Shown piece after piece: positions 32,959 to 43,479 of a stretch of DNA of 64,000 bases. The notes beneath the pieces are model-generated. The model made no database searches, was not told where the DNA came from, and saw only the letters and a list, made by a program, of their open reading frames with translations. Position 1 is the stretch's first letter, and each line of letters begins with the position of its first letter. The position numbers and the translations under genes were made by a program. The stretch is from Agarophyton chilense (Eukaryota; Rhodophyta; Florideophyceae; Gracilariales; Gracilariaceae), in assembly GCA_030374765.1 (NCBI GenBank), contig JARGXX010000075.1:1426001-1490000 (forward strand), written 5' to 3'.

Positions 32959-34350
32959 TCACGGCTTCATGGAGCGAGGGGCGCGGAATCGAGAAACAGC
33001 TGCCTTCGAATTTCTAATACGAGAGCTCTGACGTGCTTCTCTGTGGCGTGCAACCCAAGTTTTCTCTGCCCCGTGAAGCACAGTTGAGTCAGACTCATCT
33101 TCAGATGTTTCGCTTTCATGTAGCCTCTGCATGGTCCTGGAGTTGGAGATGCCTTTTCTGCATGCCCTTCCCTTCACTCCTTTCCGTGTTGTCTTACGCT
33201 GCCCCTGTTGTTTTTGTGGCGCTTGAGAGCGATACTCATCATTATGGTCTTTGTTGTCATCATCGAATTCACCCGAATTGTTGGACAATGTGGAAATTTG
33301 GTTGAAGGGGCGCTTGTTCGAGGCCCTCTCGGTCACAGCAGCCTGCAACTGGTTACTGTTCTGCTCGTTGCGATAGGGCTCACCGCTCTGATTGTGTATA
33401 CTATGTTGATCGGGTTGCGGAGGATGGCCACTAATGTCTCTTGAAAAGCAACTAGCAGACGAACCGGCGTTACTAATTGAATGCAGTGCAGAGTGGCCGT
33501 GGCGTTGAAGTACTTGATCGTCATCTGGAAGAGGTCCAACTTGTGCAGACCTGTCATTGCCCCTTGCAGTGCGCTTACGCGAACGTTGATTCTGGTTTCG
33601 TCGTTGAGTTTGGCTAGGGCGGCATCTCCCACCGTCAGACCTGTCATTCATTCGCATCGCACCACCTTGCACATGCTCCCCTGACCGGACGTGCATAGAG
33701 AGAACGGGAGACACAACGGGAGACACAACGGGAGACACAACGAGATTGGGACCGTTCTGCTCAGGTGCATGTGCACTCAAGTCGTTCTGGATTCCGCCAA
33801 GATCAGTGGACAATAAACGTCTCCTGGCTGCCTTTTTCGAAGCTTCGATCAAAGCCTTCTTATCGCGTAGCATGGATTCCTTGATAAACTCCGTCGCCAG
33901 CCAGAAGTTCTGAGCCGCTCCGAGAACTGGAAATGCATCCACAATCTTCCGCTTGAGATGCGTCAGTTGAGTGGCATACTCGATTTTCACAGAAGTGAAT
34001 GTCCTTTCTCCGCGCCTTAATGACATCCTCTGATACAGAAACTGCCTAATGAGGTCCTTGACTGCGTTTGCCATCTCTGCATACACAGGATAGTTTTCAT
34101 TCGATGGAGCCGAAGTTCCCATCTGCTCCCGGTACAGACGGTTAAAAACTAAGCGCGCTGAAAGAACGGTGCCGGGGGGAACTCCAGGCCTATCTGATAC
34201 CTTCATTCTCCGTTTATAGGCCGCTGTTGGAATTCCGATAGTGTTTGGGAGAAATATATGACCCCCCGACCGGCTGTCGATGATGCTTTCCTGCTGCATC
34301 GACGACTGATTGTAATCTGCAGTGACTGGGTTAATAACTCGAGACCCCAT
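32959..34350 (-). CDS. Uncharacterised basic 463-aa protein of the DNA transposon
   Basis: One uninterrupted frame starts at ATG 34350 and ends with TGA. Residues 1-190 look folded (MANAVKDLIRQFLYQRMSLR, then FPVLGAAQNFWLATEFI), followed by a basic helix (KKAARRRLLS). From about 200 the protein is low-complexity, with three VVSP repeats (a 12-bp DNA tandem repeat at about 33705-33742), a basic patch (RSRKRTARGNDR), acidic stretches (FDDDNKDHNDEY) and a Lys/Arg-rich tail. It is transcribed away from the transposase across a 640-bp gap. A DNA-binding accessory protein, like TnpA of CACTA elements, is a reasonable guess. I recognise no family. It is the only unbroken gene of the element. Confidence 0.65.
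   Translation of the reverse strand: MGSRVINPVTADYNQSSMQQESIIDSRSGGHIFLPNTIGIPTAAYKRRMKVSDRPGVPPGTVLSARLVFNRLYREQMGTSAPSNENYPVYAEMANAVKDLIRQFLYQRMSLRRGERTFTSVKIEYATQLTHLKRKIVDAFPVLGAAQNFWLATEFIKESMLRDKKALIEASKKAARRRLLSTDLGGIQNDLSAHAPEQNGPNLVVSPVVSPVVSPVLSMHVRSGEHVQGGAMRMNDRSDGGRCRPSQTQRRNQNQRSRKRTARGNDRSAQVGPLPDDDQVLQRHGHSALHSISNAGSSASCFSRDISGHPPQPDQHSIHNQSGEPYRNEQNSNQLQAAVTERASNKRPFNQISTLSNNSGEFDDDNKDHNDEYRSQAPQKQQGQRKTTRKGVKGRACRKGISNSRTMQRLHESETSEDESDSTVLHGAEKTWVARHREARQSSRIRNSKAAVSRFRAPRSMKP
33705..33742. repeat. 12-bp tandem repeat, 3 copies
   Basis: The unit GGGAGACACAAC is repeated three times inside the 463-aa protein gene and encodes the VVSP repeats. Confidence 0.85.
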
Positions 34351-34988
34351 GATGCATGAACAACCCTAAGTCATTGAAAACGCAGAGCAAACGAAATATA
34401 TGCATGAAAGTTAGCAGAAGATGAAGGACTCTCATCAATGTACACGTGAACTAGGCAGTACTTACAATGCGTTAGCCGTACGTTGGTACGCTGCCGTCGC
34501 TTTCGTTCGAAGAAGTCGAAAGAACGAATACGGTACGCGGTGCACGGGAACGGAAATGAACGAGATGGGGAATTGGATGTGGACCGGAGCGACGGGAAAG
34601 AGACAGAAAGGATGAAATGGAGCCTGGAAGGGGAAGACACGGGAGGTGAAGCTCGAAGAAATGTTTGAGGGGGAACTTATATGGAAGTCGCATCGAAAGA
34701 AAACAAGCGGACTTCAAACGAAAGCGCCAGCAAGCTTTCGGGTGAACCTTCTCCATTTGCCAAAAAGTTGGTCACAAAATGCCCTTTCTACATTCGCCCA
34801 CAAATTTGATAAACTTTGACCCTTGAACCTGCCCGGAGAGGTAGAGGGAGCTAGGACTATACGCCAGATCTGCGTTAGCCATCAATATTCAAATTCTGAA
34901 CTCCATGATAACGCGGCTACCTCGCTTTAGCACCATCGTTCAATACTGAGTTCCTCCTTCTCACAATATCCTTCTCTGCAGCTCCAAA
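34351..34988. promoter_or_regulatory. Divergent intergenic region of the DNA transposon
   Basis: 638 bp separate the divergent starts of the 463-aa protein and the transposase. No coding hallmark was found. It must hold the promoters of both genes, but I see no convincing TATA box. Confidence 0.45.
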
Positions 34989-37900
34989 ATGAACATGTCC
35001 ACGTCCTTCTTTCAATCTAGAAAGCGTAAGGGGAGATGGCAAATGCGTGGCAAACGATGGGAACCCCCAGCACCCGTCTCTCAAGAAAGCTCCGAACAAT
35101 ATACGAGGCTTCCCGAGCAAGCCCCTTGCAGAAAAAGAAGGTGCAGTTGGGAGCTCGAGCCCGAGCAGAAATTGCTGAATGATGAGCAATCTATTTCTCC
35201 ACTTCAAACGCAGAAAGATTTGAGCGAAATGGAGGAGAGCTCCGATGTGAGAGGATTTGATCTTGGTAGAGAGGAGGATTCACCCCTTCATGTGCCCATC
35301 GTGAATCCTCAAAACAGTTTCCATAATATTCCCGTGGATGCAAAAAATGAGGATGCGCAACTTTCGTTGTTGCAACCTGGCGCTATCAGTCCTTTGGATG
35401 CGTATGCTTTCGATAAAGACAGACAGAGCTCTGGCTTCTATGAAACCGATGATGGCCAAATGTCCAGAAGTTCCGAAGATTCTGACCCTCAACAGGCTTC
35501 CCGACTTTCCCTTTCCTCAGATGCCATTGTTGGTTTTGAAACCAGGAATACAGGTGTACAAAGCGCTGATGAGTTCAGAAGGCTTGGAGCCTTTCTCTAT
35601 ACTGCTGAACTGTCAGGTATATCTCAGAGAACATTAGAAAAGCTTCTCACTGTTGCCCCAATCAACGCCATGGTTTCATACCGTACAATGCTTTCGTTCG
35701 CTGTTCGCAACTCCCTCGCGACGGAATCATATGTGAAGATGTGCAGGGAGGGTCATACTGCTTCCGCCGGCAGGCTGAGAAACACAGTTAAATGTCCTGC
35801 CTGTGAAAATACTATCAAAGGAATTGGAAGTGCAAAGTTCTGGTACTGGAGACCGACAGTTGCAATCAAGGCACTATGCCGAGTTCGTGACTCGTTCCAA
35901 GAACTTATTGAAGGATGCAAGCGAGCCAAAGATGCTTGCATGGAATCAATAAATGTTGCCGAGGACCAAGATTTCCATCATGGTAATATGTTTCAAAGAA
36001 AATTCTCCAGTTGCATGCAGCAGTGGGATGAAGAATCAGGTGTGCTGCATGTGTTTCTCACATTCTCCACAGATGGTTTTGAGTGCGCAAAGAACAGAAA
36101 GGGGCAACCTATATCTTCTTGGCCCCTCGTTTGCACAGTATTGAATTTCAGCGTAAAGGAACGATCGAGAGCAAATAACACCCTTATCCTCGCCGTTGTA
36201 CCTGGCTCCCATGTATCCCAGTACTTTGACACATTCATGTCTGAAATTGTGAAAGACTTTCGCCAGCTACAGAAAGGTGTCCAGGTTGTCTGCCATGATA
36301 AGCGTATCCGACTTGTCCGAGCACACGTACTTTTCTGCACGGCTGACTGGCCTGCAGCTTCAAAACTGCTGGGGTACGTTGGACACACCGGTACAGTGTT
36401 TTGTAGATTCTGCCTCAAGCAAAAGACGTACATACCCGAGTGTAACAGCTCTTGCGTTGTTCCTCATATTTCATCTGGCCTTGTGAAAGCTGTGTTGGAA
36501 AAGAGGAGAGGGCGTAACATTGTCTACAAAGTTGGGGACATTATCAACATCGAATGCGGCTCGGCTCGCCACGAACGCGATATCATTTCCACGTGGGGCA
36601 AGCTCAAACGACTCGGCGATGATGCTGCTGCTGGAATGAAGGAAATTGCACGAAAAACCGGCATCAAACGCGATTCTTGTTTTCGAATGCTTTCGATGGA
36701 CTTCAAGTACTCTTTTCCTTACGACGTGATGCATCTGGTACTCTTGGGCTGGAGTAAACATTTGCTGAAGCTTCTCAGCGGATTTCACGCTCGCCATGAG
36801 AAGATGGAAACGACTCCGAGCTACTGTATACCAAGGAACACACTCCACAAGATAGATAGTAACATGGATCGATGTTCAGGAGGAATTTCTGTTTCATGGG
36901 GGAGGCCACCGTTGGCTCTCCGTGACATAGAAAGATATAAGGCCGAGGACTTCAAACGTCAGTTTGAAATGTACCTCGTTCCATTTCTGCATCGTGAAGG
37001 AGTTGAGGAGAAAATATTAACTATATGTAGGCTGACGTCGAGGCTGATATCAATATGCTTCCAATATCAGTGCGTGGATGGTGAAGTTGAAGAGTGAAAG
37101 CATGTTGTGGAGGAGCTGTACGCAAGGTTCGTGGATTTGTTCTACAGAAAATCTTCAGATGCGTACTGCTTCACACCTACAACTCATGCAGTATTGCACC
37201 TTCCAGACCTTTTGAAACAGTGTGGTTCTCTTCCAACGACATCTCAGTTTCTTATCGAGCGACTTCTTGGGGACATGGGAAGGCAAATGACCTCCAAGAC
37301 AAATGTATACTCTCACTTGTTCCATAAGAACCATAGACTATTCGCCCTTCGGATTATGAACAATGGACTTGCTCCGCGAGTCGTCGAAGAGAAAACTCTG
37401 AGGCTCACGAGCGAAACAAGTGATCAGGACTCTGAACCATCAGGCGAAGGGAAAAGTACACGTTATACCAGTACAGGCGTCGAGTGTCATGGAACTGGAA
37501 TCGAGAGCGAGGTATGCGGAGAAAAAAGAAGTTCTATATCAAGGTTCATGAGGCAGAACGTCTCCTATGGCGTCGAAAGCTATAGAATCACTCCTCTCAA
37601 ACAGTACCAGTGGGCCACAATCTTCAAGAGTAATCAACAATTTTCCATTGAAACCAAGGAGTGGTACACGAAACGATGCAATTCCACACGTGGAGAGCGT
37701 CAAAAGCATTGCATCGCGGGAGAGTTTTTGAGGGTTGAAGAAGCACAGATCGATGCTGATTCTCATTCTGGAGTATCCCATACGACATCACTTCGAAAGA
37801 CGAGAGATCTGTACTATGGTGAGGTACAACGGATATTCAAGGCCTGCATCGAAATTAATAGACAAGATGGGAAGCGAGTGCTCATGTTAGCTCTTTTTCA

Positions 37901-38186
37901 GATCAAGTGGCAGTATGGGTGTGTGCATGAGGAACAACTAGATCTTGTGTACATGAGGGATAGAAGGCGTTCAGAGGTTTCCATTGAGACAAGTGAATGT
38001 ATTCAACGCCTTGTCGGAGAACTTGACATATCTGGAAGGCGATATTTTGTTGACAAGGTTAGAAACAAGAGAATAAGCCGCGGTGACCTCCAAATTCCGG
38101 GCGCCCTTGCCGTGCGGGTAAAGTGGACGACGTTCTTTCGTTCTCGAAGCATGGATCGCAAAGGACGAAGACGCCATCTGTTTTAG
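34989..38186 (+). pseudogene. tnp2/Transposase_21-type transposase (one in-frame TGA)
   Basis: ATG 34989 opens 702 codons to TGA 37095-37097. The same frame then continues for over 350 codons to a TAG, giving an original protein of about 1065 residues. The first 200 residues are acidic and disordered. Family motifs then follow: CPAC...I (Cys pair, about 265), LTFSTDGFECAKN with a candidate catalytic Asp near 361, NTLILAVVPGSHVS, CTADWPAASKLLGYVGHTG with a second Asp near 451, CRFC, and FPYDVMHLVLLGW near 575. After the TGA, HAVLHLPDLLKQCG and LIERLLGDMGRQM match the late part of this family. The TGA (CGA ancestor likely) breaks the protein. The 3' end overlaps the channel gene tail by about 130 bp, tail to tail. 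Confidence 0.85.
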
Positions 38187-41100
38187 CGCATAATGTGTTA
38201 AGATCGGGATGTGTATAGACGTAGGGTAGCAAATTATCTATCACCGCTTTCTCCGTGTATTTCAGTTGCCCAAGGACATAAGTGACTGTACGTATCCTTG
38301 AAGCCGCACCCGTCGCACCGTGCCCTTCTTTGTCCGCTGGAGCAGTATATTTCTTCTCGTTAGTTCCCGCAAAGCCTGATAATTGATTTTGGGCATCTGT
38401 TGTAAAGTCTGCGTCGGATGCGTCGTTCACATCAATCGTGCTTGACGTATCTTCATCGGATGCAACAGCCATTTCATCATTGTGAGCCTCACCATTCAAT
38501 CGTCCATGGAATTCATTCCTTCCTTCCTGTTCTTGAACATGACTGGGAAGCACTTCTCAGAAAGTGCCAAAGACTCTTCGGAGAAGTCGCCTCACGCGAA
38601 TGAAGACAGATGATCCCTCGATTTCATTTCCTTCTTCGCCAGATAAAGACTCGTTTGTCAGCTGTCCCAAGTAGCGCAACACTGCTGCTCCCCTCTTCTT
38701 TCGGGATTTGGTGGGCAACAGCGCAGGTGCAGTACCAGAACGGTAAATTCCAAGCGGATTTACGCCTAATCTGATGAGGGCGTTGAAATTTTCTCGTATC
38801 GTACTAGCTCAAGATCACCTCTTTCAGCTGTATTGCGGGAATCAAACATGGTAGGCGGAATCCTGATAAGGCGGATCTTCATTCCAAAACTCTGCGAGTT
38901 AGTACCAAGAATATTGGTGAACAAATTAATGAAACCTGGTTCAATGTACTCCCGCGCCAGTAAAGTGATGGCATTAGATTGTACAAGCAGTTCTCCTGAC
39001 GCATATCTGCTTCTTGAAAATAACACGCTTTGGCGAGCTTTAATGGCACCAGGCTTAGGCGCGGGATCACCCTCGAACTCTGGAACGATATTAGCGGGGC
39101 TGTCCGGAATGATACCCCTCAAGTTTCCTAAGGGTTGTTGCGAAAGTCTTCCGTGGAGAGCATTTGACACATTGTGACGTGTTGACTCCTGACGAATCTC
39201 GTTACTTTGGCCGACGACAGTGCGTTTTCGTGATGGCGCCTGGGGTTTGACTGCAGATGCTGCATTTGAAGCTCCTTCAGTGGAACATGTATTGCGATTT
39301 TCAGCAGCTAAAGGGCCCTGACTAACTTCGTCACCGAGATCTGCAACCTTTCTACGTGGATGCAATGGTTCTCGCAAGTACTCTAGTGACCGTTCTTCTA
39401 CAAGCTCTAAACAAATAAAAAGATTCTGATCATCTTTGGTAACGACATCCAAAGCGAGAAGAGTGAGTAAGGTTTGAGCGTCAGTGCCATTTCCTTTTTG
39501 CCTGTAGTCAGCTGTGGTAACTAATGCCTTTGCATGGTCTATCCTAGCCTTTCTCCATGTGGCCCTCGATGTAAAACGTCCTTCTACAAAGAAGAGGGAT
39601 TGTCCAACAACGCGAGACAACCTGTCGCTAAAATCCGACGATATGCAGGGATGAACGACGACAACCTTTGCTTTGTGTGTTTCTCTGACTGACATACGTA
39701 CATCTTTTTTCCACAGGTTCGCAAGCAGCAACGTAAGTGTGTCCAACGCCCCTTCACCCTTGGGCGCAATGATGGCGTGGTCTTTCAAGTCTTCTGGAAC
39801 GCGATGAGCTTTGGATTTTGTGAGAAGCCATTCTGTCCTCTCTGCTTGATGTGCAATTCTCTCCAAATCTTCCTCATCAAAGAGCGCGTCAAGATCATCC
39901 CCTGACTGGTTTCGGCGATTTTGTAAAAGAGCACAGAATGATGGAGATATTTCACCCAGTTCTAGAATCTGACTTGCCTCCAGCTCATGAACATTGGGTG
40001 GGGAATTCTCTCTCGCCGTTTGCGACTGTCTCATTGACTCAAGAGGCGTATGAGTGGTTGAAACCAATTTTTCTCGACGTAGCTTTGCATAGCGCAGTGC
40101 TACAATGTTTAGAACGGCAGCAACTGCTCCCAGTTTATGATACGTCAACACCATCACTAAATCACCACGGGAAAGCAATGCATCGGTGTTAAGGACTAGT
40201 CTTGGAACAGGATTACTGACATCACTGATAGCCACGATGATAAGCCCTAGTTGACACAGCTCTCTTGCTAAATCCTTTATCGCAACGCCGTCGAGCTCTT
40301 TCGGAACAATTGCATAAGCGAGCTCGCACGATGCTCCCATATGGTATTCCGATAGCCACGGTGGCTCGTTTTCTGAGAATTCTGGAGTTTGCACGTCAAG
40401 GTACATATTTGACAGTAAAGTACCTACCCCATTCGCTCTTACATTTCCAGATATCAACGCCATTTGAATTTCTTGAATACAACGAGTTGTGAACGAGCAA
40501 GATCATCTTTCCCACGACCTGTTTCATAATTTCTCCTAGTATCCTCTTGCGTGTCGAGGTATCTATGCACATGTTCTTCAAATCTCCTCAGAACACTGCC
40601 TTTGCGTTGTAGCTCTGGAATAGTTTCGTATTCGAGCTCTAGGACTTTAAAATATAATCCGGTATATGCTGCGTTTCTACTCATTTCCTTTCCTCTGAAA
40701 TATGTCTCCTCTTTCGAAAAAGTAGATGGTGTGATGAGAGCAGTGTATGTCTGTAGATTAGAATTTTCTAGGATAGTCTGAGCGTAAATGGGTATATCTG
40801 TCCGAATGTTTCTGATCGCCAAGGCGCTCATAACGGTTTCGGTGTCTCGGATTGACGGTTCTTCACCGTTCCTAAACGAGCTCAAAATAAACACAGCATC
40901 AGCAGTCTCAATCCCGGCATGACTGAGATCTAAGTAGTTCCCAACAGAACCATGCATGTACTGCACCCTGTTCTGCAAGAAGTAATTCTTCGCAATATAC
41001 TGATACCAATCAGAGTCAAACCATTGTACTTCGCCTACGAGTACAACAATCCTGGCATTCTTGTTTGAACCGCGGGGGTCTGAAAAAAACTCTGAAATGA

Positions 41101-42061
41101 ATTGGATGAGGTCCGTACGGTTTGGAGATCCGGGTATAATGACGTGGCGAGTGTTCTTGTTCTTAACGAACCATCCGCTCCCACGACGACGACGGGCATG
41201 CGTCACGAGCTCCGAAACGATGGAAGCAAATATAACAATACCTATGATAATGATGAACAAAGTGAAGATGCGTCATTGCAAAGTCGAGGGAGAGAAATCG
41301 CCAAATCCTACGGTCGACAAAGTGACAATAATGAAGTAGCATGAATTCAAAAACGTCCATTCTCCAAAATTGAACCACCTTTCGCGAAAAGCTGTAGGGA
41401 GAAGATCACCTGGAATTTCGAGAAGCTGGATGGCACCAGCAAGCGTGTAAAACAGCACTAGATTCTGGACAAGTAGCTTTAAAAGAAGCCTTCTGGAGCT
41501 CATCATTCGAATAAAAAGTAGTCTTTCCAAGATCAAATAGAAAAGATATAGCGAAACCGCGCGAAGGAAAGCTAAGTTCAGATATTCATTCGGACCATCA
41601 GCAATCCACATCGATGGGTATGAGAAGGAATCAACCAGAATTTGTAGGGAGAAAACGGATGAGAAAGCTGACTCAGTTGATAGTAAACGTAGTACAGCAT
41701 CGATAACAAGTAGCCTCGAAGATATTCCGTACACAACTTTCATGTACGTACTTACATTCTGCAAGTATGTGCCATGTACGTACACAACACATACCAGCAA
41801 GTTAAGGGCAAATCTGATAACTTCAGGAAAAAAAAACAAGTGTAAATTCCCACCACGGTATTTCATGAAAAGGCCTTGTAGTTTTGGCAAGCGACGAAGG
41901 GAGCGATGAAGATTTCGCGGTCCATAATTGATAATGTAACGGCGACAATAGTCAAGCAGGAATGCGACGAAAGCCGTGACTCCAAACGTTATCAGACCGA
42001 GATACAGAGAACGCCCAATGAACCTCCAAAGCAAATCGTTTTTGGGCTCATCCAAGTCCAT
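38059..42061 (-). pseudogene. BK/Slo-type calcium-activated potassium channel, broken
   Basis: Starts at ATG 42061. Several membrane helices (from about residue 17) lead to a S4-like FLRAVSLYLFYLILERL, S5, and a pore with TLSTVGFGDFSP, the K+ selectivity filter at 250-255. After a TGA (41273-41275, aligned with the conserved Gly of the filter-S6 loop) S6 follows (RIFTLFIIIIGIVIFASIV). RCK1 begins near 303 (TRHVIIPGS, then HGSVGNYLDLSHAGIETADAVFIL). A one-base loss near 40463 shifts frame; the next ORF continues MALISGNVRANGVGTLLSNM and WLSEYHMGASCELAYAI. A second shift in an A run (38789) leads into FNALIRLGVNPLGIYRSG. Another TGA (38557) precedes the RCK2 tail YVYTHPDLNTLCAKTDGVFV. No calcium bowl was seen. 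It lies wholly inside the DNA transposon. Confidence 0.85.
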
Positions 42062-42518
42062 GGATTTTGAGGCGAATGCAACAGAACTCTCTGTGGCTTA
42101 ACCACGAATTCCTGAGAGCGGGAATTGAAGGCTCGGATGGCCACGGTTTTGAGGTGGATGTCTGAAATATGACAGCGTGAAATTTGGAGCACGACTCTTT
42201 TTTGTGTTTTACGATGCAGCAAAGCAAAGCGGCCTCCTGATGTTGAATGGCACGAGACTGCCGCAAATGGATTTTCAAATATAAATTGCCAAAATAGGGC
42301 CGGAGGCATCTCCATTGGGCTACATTGCGTCCATTTCTCGGACGGCCGTCAACTGCTGGCCTGCTTTTGGCCACTTTACGACGCATCAATATTTTTTTAA
42401 GATAATGCCACTTGTTTGGCGGCCCTGTGCCGGCCACTTCTGGATATGCAAAATAAAATTTGGATTTAATCAAGTCCCATTATCGGCCATATTCTGTCCC
42501 AAATCACTGTTCACTGGG
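42062..42518. repeat. Right subterminal region and terminal inverted repeat of the DNA transposon
   Basis: About 410 bp of non-coding sequence precede the right inverted repeat (about 42465-42518), which ends CACTGGG. GGCC-containing motifs recur here (ATCGGCCATATTC, TTTTGGCCAC, GGACGGCCG), resembling the left side. An open frame at 42048-42473 (-) has no recognisable product. Confidence 0.75.
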
Positions 42519-43375
42519 GTACCATGCTTCATAAAGAATGCCACCTGGCCTTGCAGGGCAGCTCGTTGGAACTCTAGGTTCTCAACCTTCTTGTCCAGGT
42601 TGACAATTCGAGTCTCCAGGCCCTGGAGCTCCTGTCCATTAGAAGTGACACCTCCTCGTTGTGTGGCATGCAACACCGGGCAGGGTACCTTGACCGCAAG
42701 AAAAGATTGAAGGCGTTGTTGCAGCGCAGCTTGCACTTCACCTACAACCTTTACAGTTAGTTCGGCGAGTCGAGCTTCGAGGGATTCCCTCCAACTTCGC
42801 TCAGCCTCGTTAACCTGCTGAGTCACGAGCCTGGGCACGAGGTCTACGACCTCGGCAACGACGAGCTGTCGGACTTGCACCGGTACTACGTCCATTGCAG
42901 GTCTTGGGGATGGAGTTTCATCCACTTTGATGGGAATTCCTCCCGTGGGTGGGGCATGAAGACCTTTTTCAGGGGGAAACACCTTACTGGGACGAACAGT
43001 ATCAGTCGTCGTAAACTGTTTCGCTGAGGGGTCCAGCCTCGGTAAGGGAAGGGTAGTGAACTCCACTCTAGGCGAGGTAGCAAGAGCTACCAATGGTGTG
43101 TTCACTGGCACACTAGGACCTGCGGGTCTGGAGGAAGAAGGTTCTTCCACGACTGGGGAGGGTGAGGAGGCAGCATCTCTCGCAGTCGCTGACTGCGCCT
43201 CCCCGGGCTTCGGGCCATGGGCTAACTGGGCAACTCCGAAAAGTTTCGGGGGGTTGCTTCCGCTGAGTGCTGAGGCGTTGTTCTTTGTAGAACTAGCCTC
43301 TCGACCACTGACCGAAACGGACTGATTGTCATTCGAAGTCGAACGCCTGAAGGAAGCACCTGATCGGGTGCTCAT
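42519..43375 (-). pseudogene. Gypsy-1 Gag, N-terminal part
   Basis: ATG 43375 lies about 100 bp downstream of the primer binding site in element orientation. The protein begins MSTRSGASFRRS, is Ser/Pro-rich for about 150 residues, then helical with a coiled-coil-like part near its end (LETRIVNLDKKVENLEFQRA). It is open up to the transposon junction at FFMKHGT, where gag should continue as SPSEGEV at 31871. The few codons past the junction (PVNSDLGQ) belong to the inserted element, not to Gag. Confidence 0.82.
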
Positions 43376-43461
43376 GACTGGGTCCGGGTGACGACCTGGG
43401 CAAAAAGACGAGTATCTCCTTGAATTTGAAGAAGTGAGACTGCGTAGTCTCTTGTGTTTCT

Positions 43462-43475
43462 AAGTCGGGAGACCA
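43462..43475 (-). promoter_or_regulatory. Gypsy-1 primer binding site
   Basis: Four bases inside the 5' LTR the minus strand reads TGGTCTCCCGACTT. This begins with TGG and is complementary to a tRNA ending CGGGAGACCA. It fixes this LTR as the 5' one. I have not assigned the tRNA. Confidence 0.75.
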
Positions 43476-43479
43476 GAAA

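Larger units (their letters stand above)
31876..42518. mobile_element. tnp2-type DNA transposon (10,643 bp) carrying a potassium-channel gene
   Basis: Terminal inverted repeats of about 45 bp, imperfect, start CCCAGTG at both ends, and the flank is duplicated (GTAC). Removing 31876-42518 and one GTAC restores Gypsy-1 gag in frame (KHGT joined to SPSEGEV), independent proof of the insertion and its limits. It encodes a tnp2/Transposase_21-like transposase (+), a divergent basic 463-aa protein (-) and a BK-type potassium channel (-). Ends repeat the motif ATATGGCCG. The transposase suggests the CMC/Plavaka group, but CAGTG orientation at the tips differs from classic CACTA ends, so the superfamily is left open. 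Confidence 0.9.

Noticed and set aside
33033-33444. Hydrophobic plus-strand ORFs that look like membrane proteins
   Set aside because: They are antisense to the Lys/Arg/Asp-rich tail of the 463-aa protein. Antisense of such codons often gives hydrophobic residues.
5383-41275. TGA read as an amino acid in this organism
   Set aside because: TGG is used for Trp in the same genes, other genes end at plausible TGA stops, and TAA and TAG also interrupt these elements. Decay is simpler.
38059-42061. Channel breaks as introns
   Set aside because: The frame is kept across both TGA codons without any missing sequence, and the two shifts are single bases within matching homology. No splice-sized gap exists.
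38059-42061. Potassium channel as an ordinary host gene next to transposons
   Set aside because: It lies between paired transposon ends, whose removal repairs an LTR retrotransposon gene. A host locus there would need the LTR element to have been built around it.
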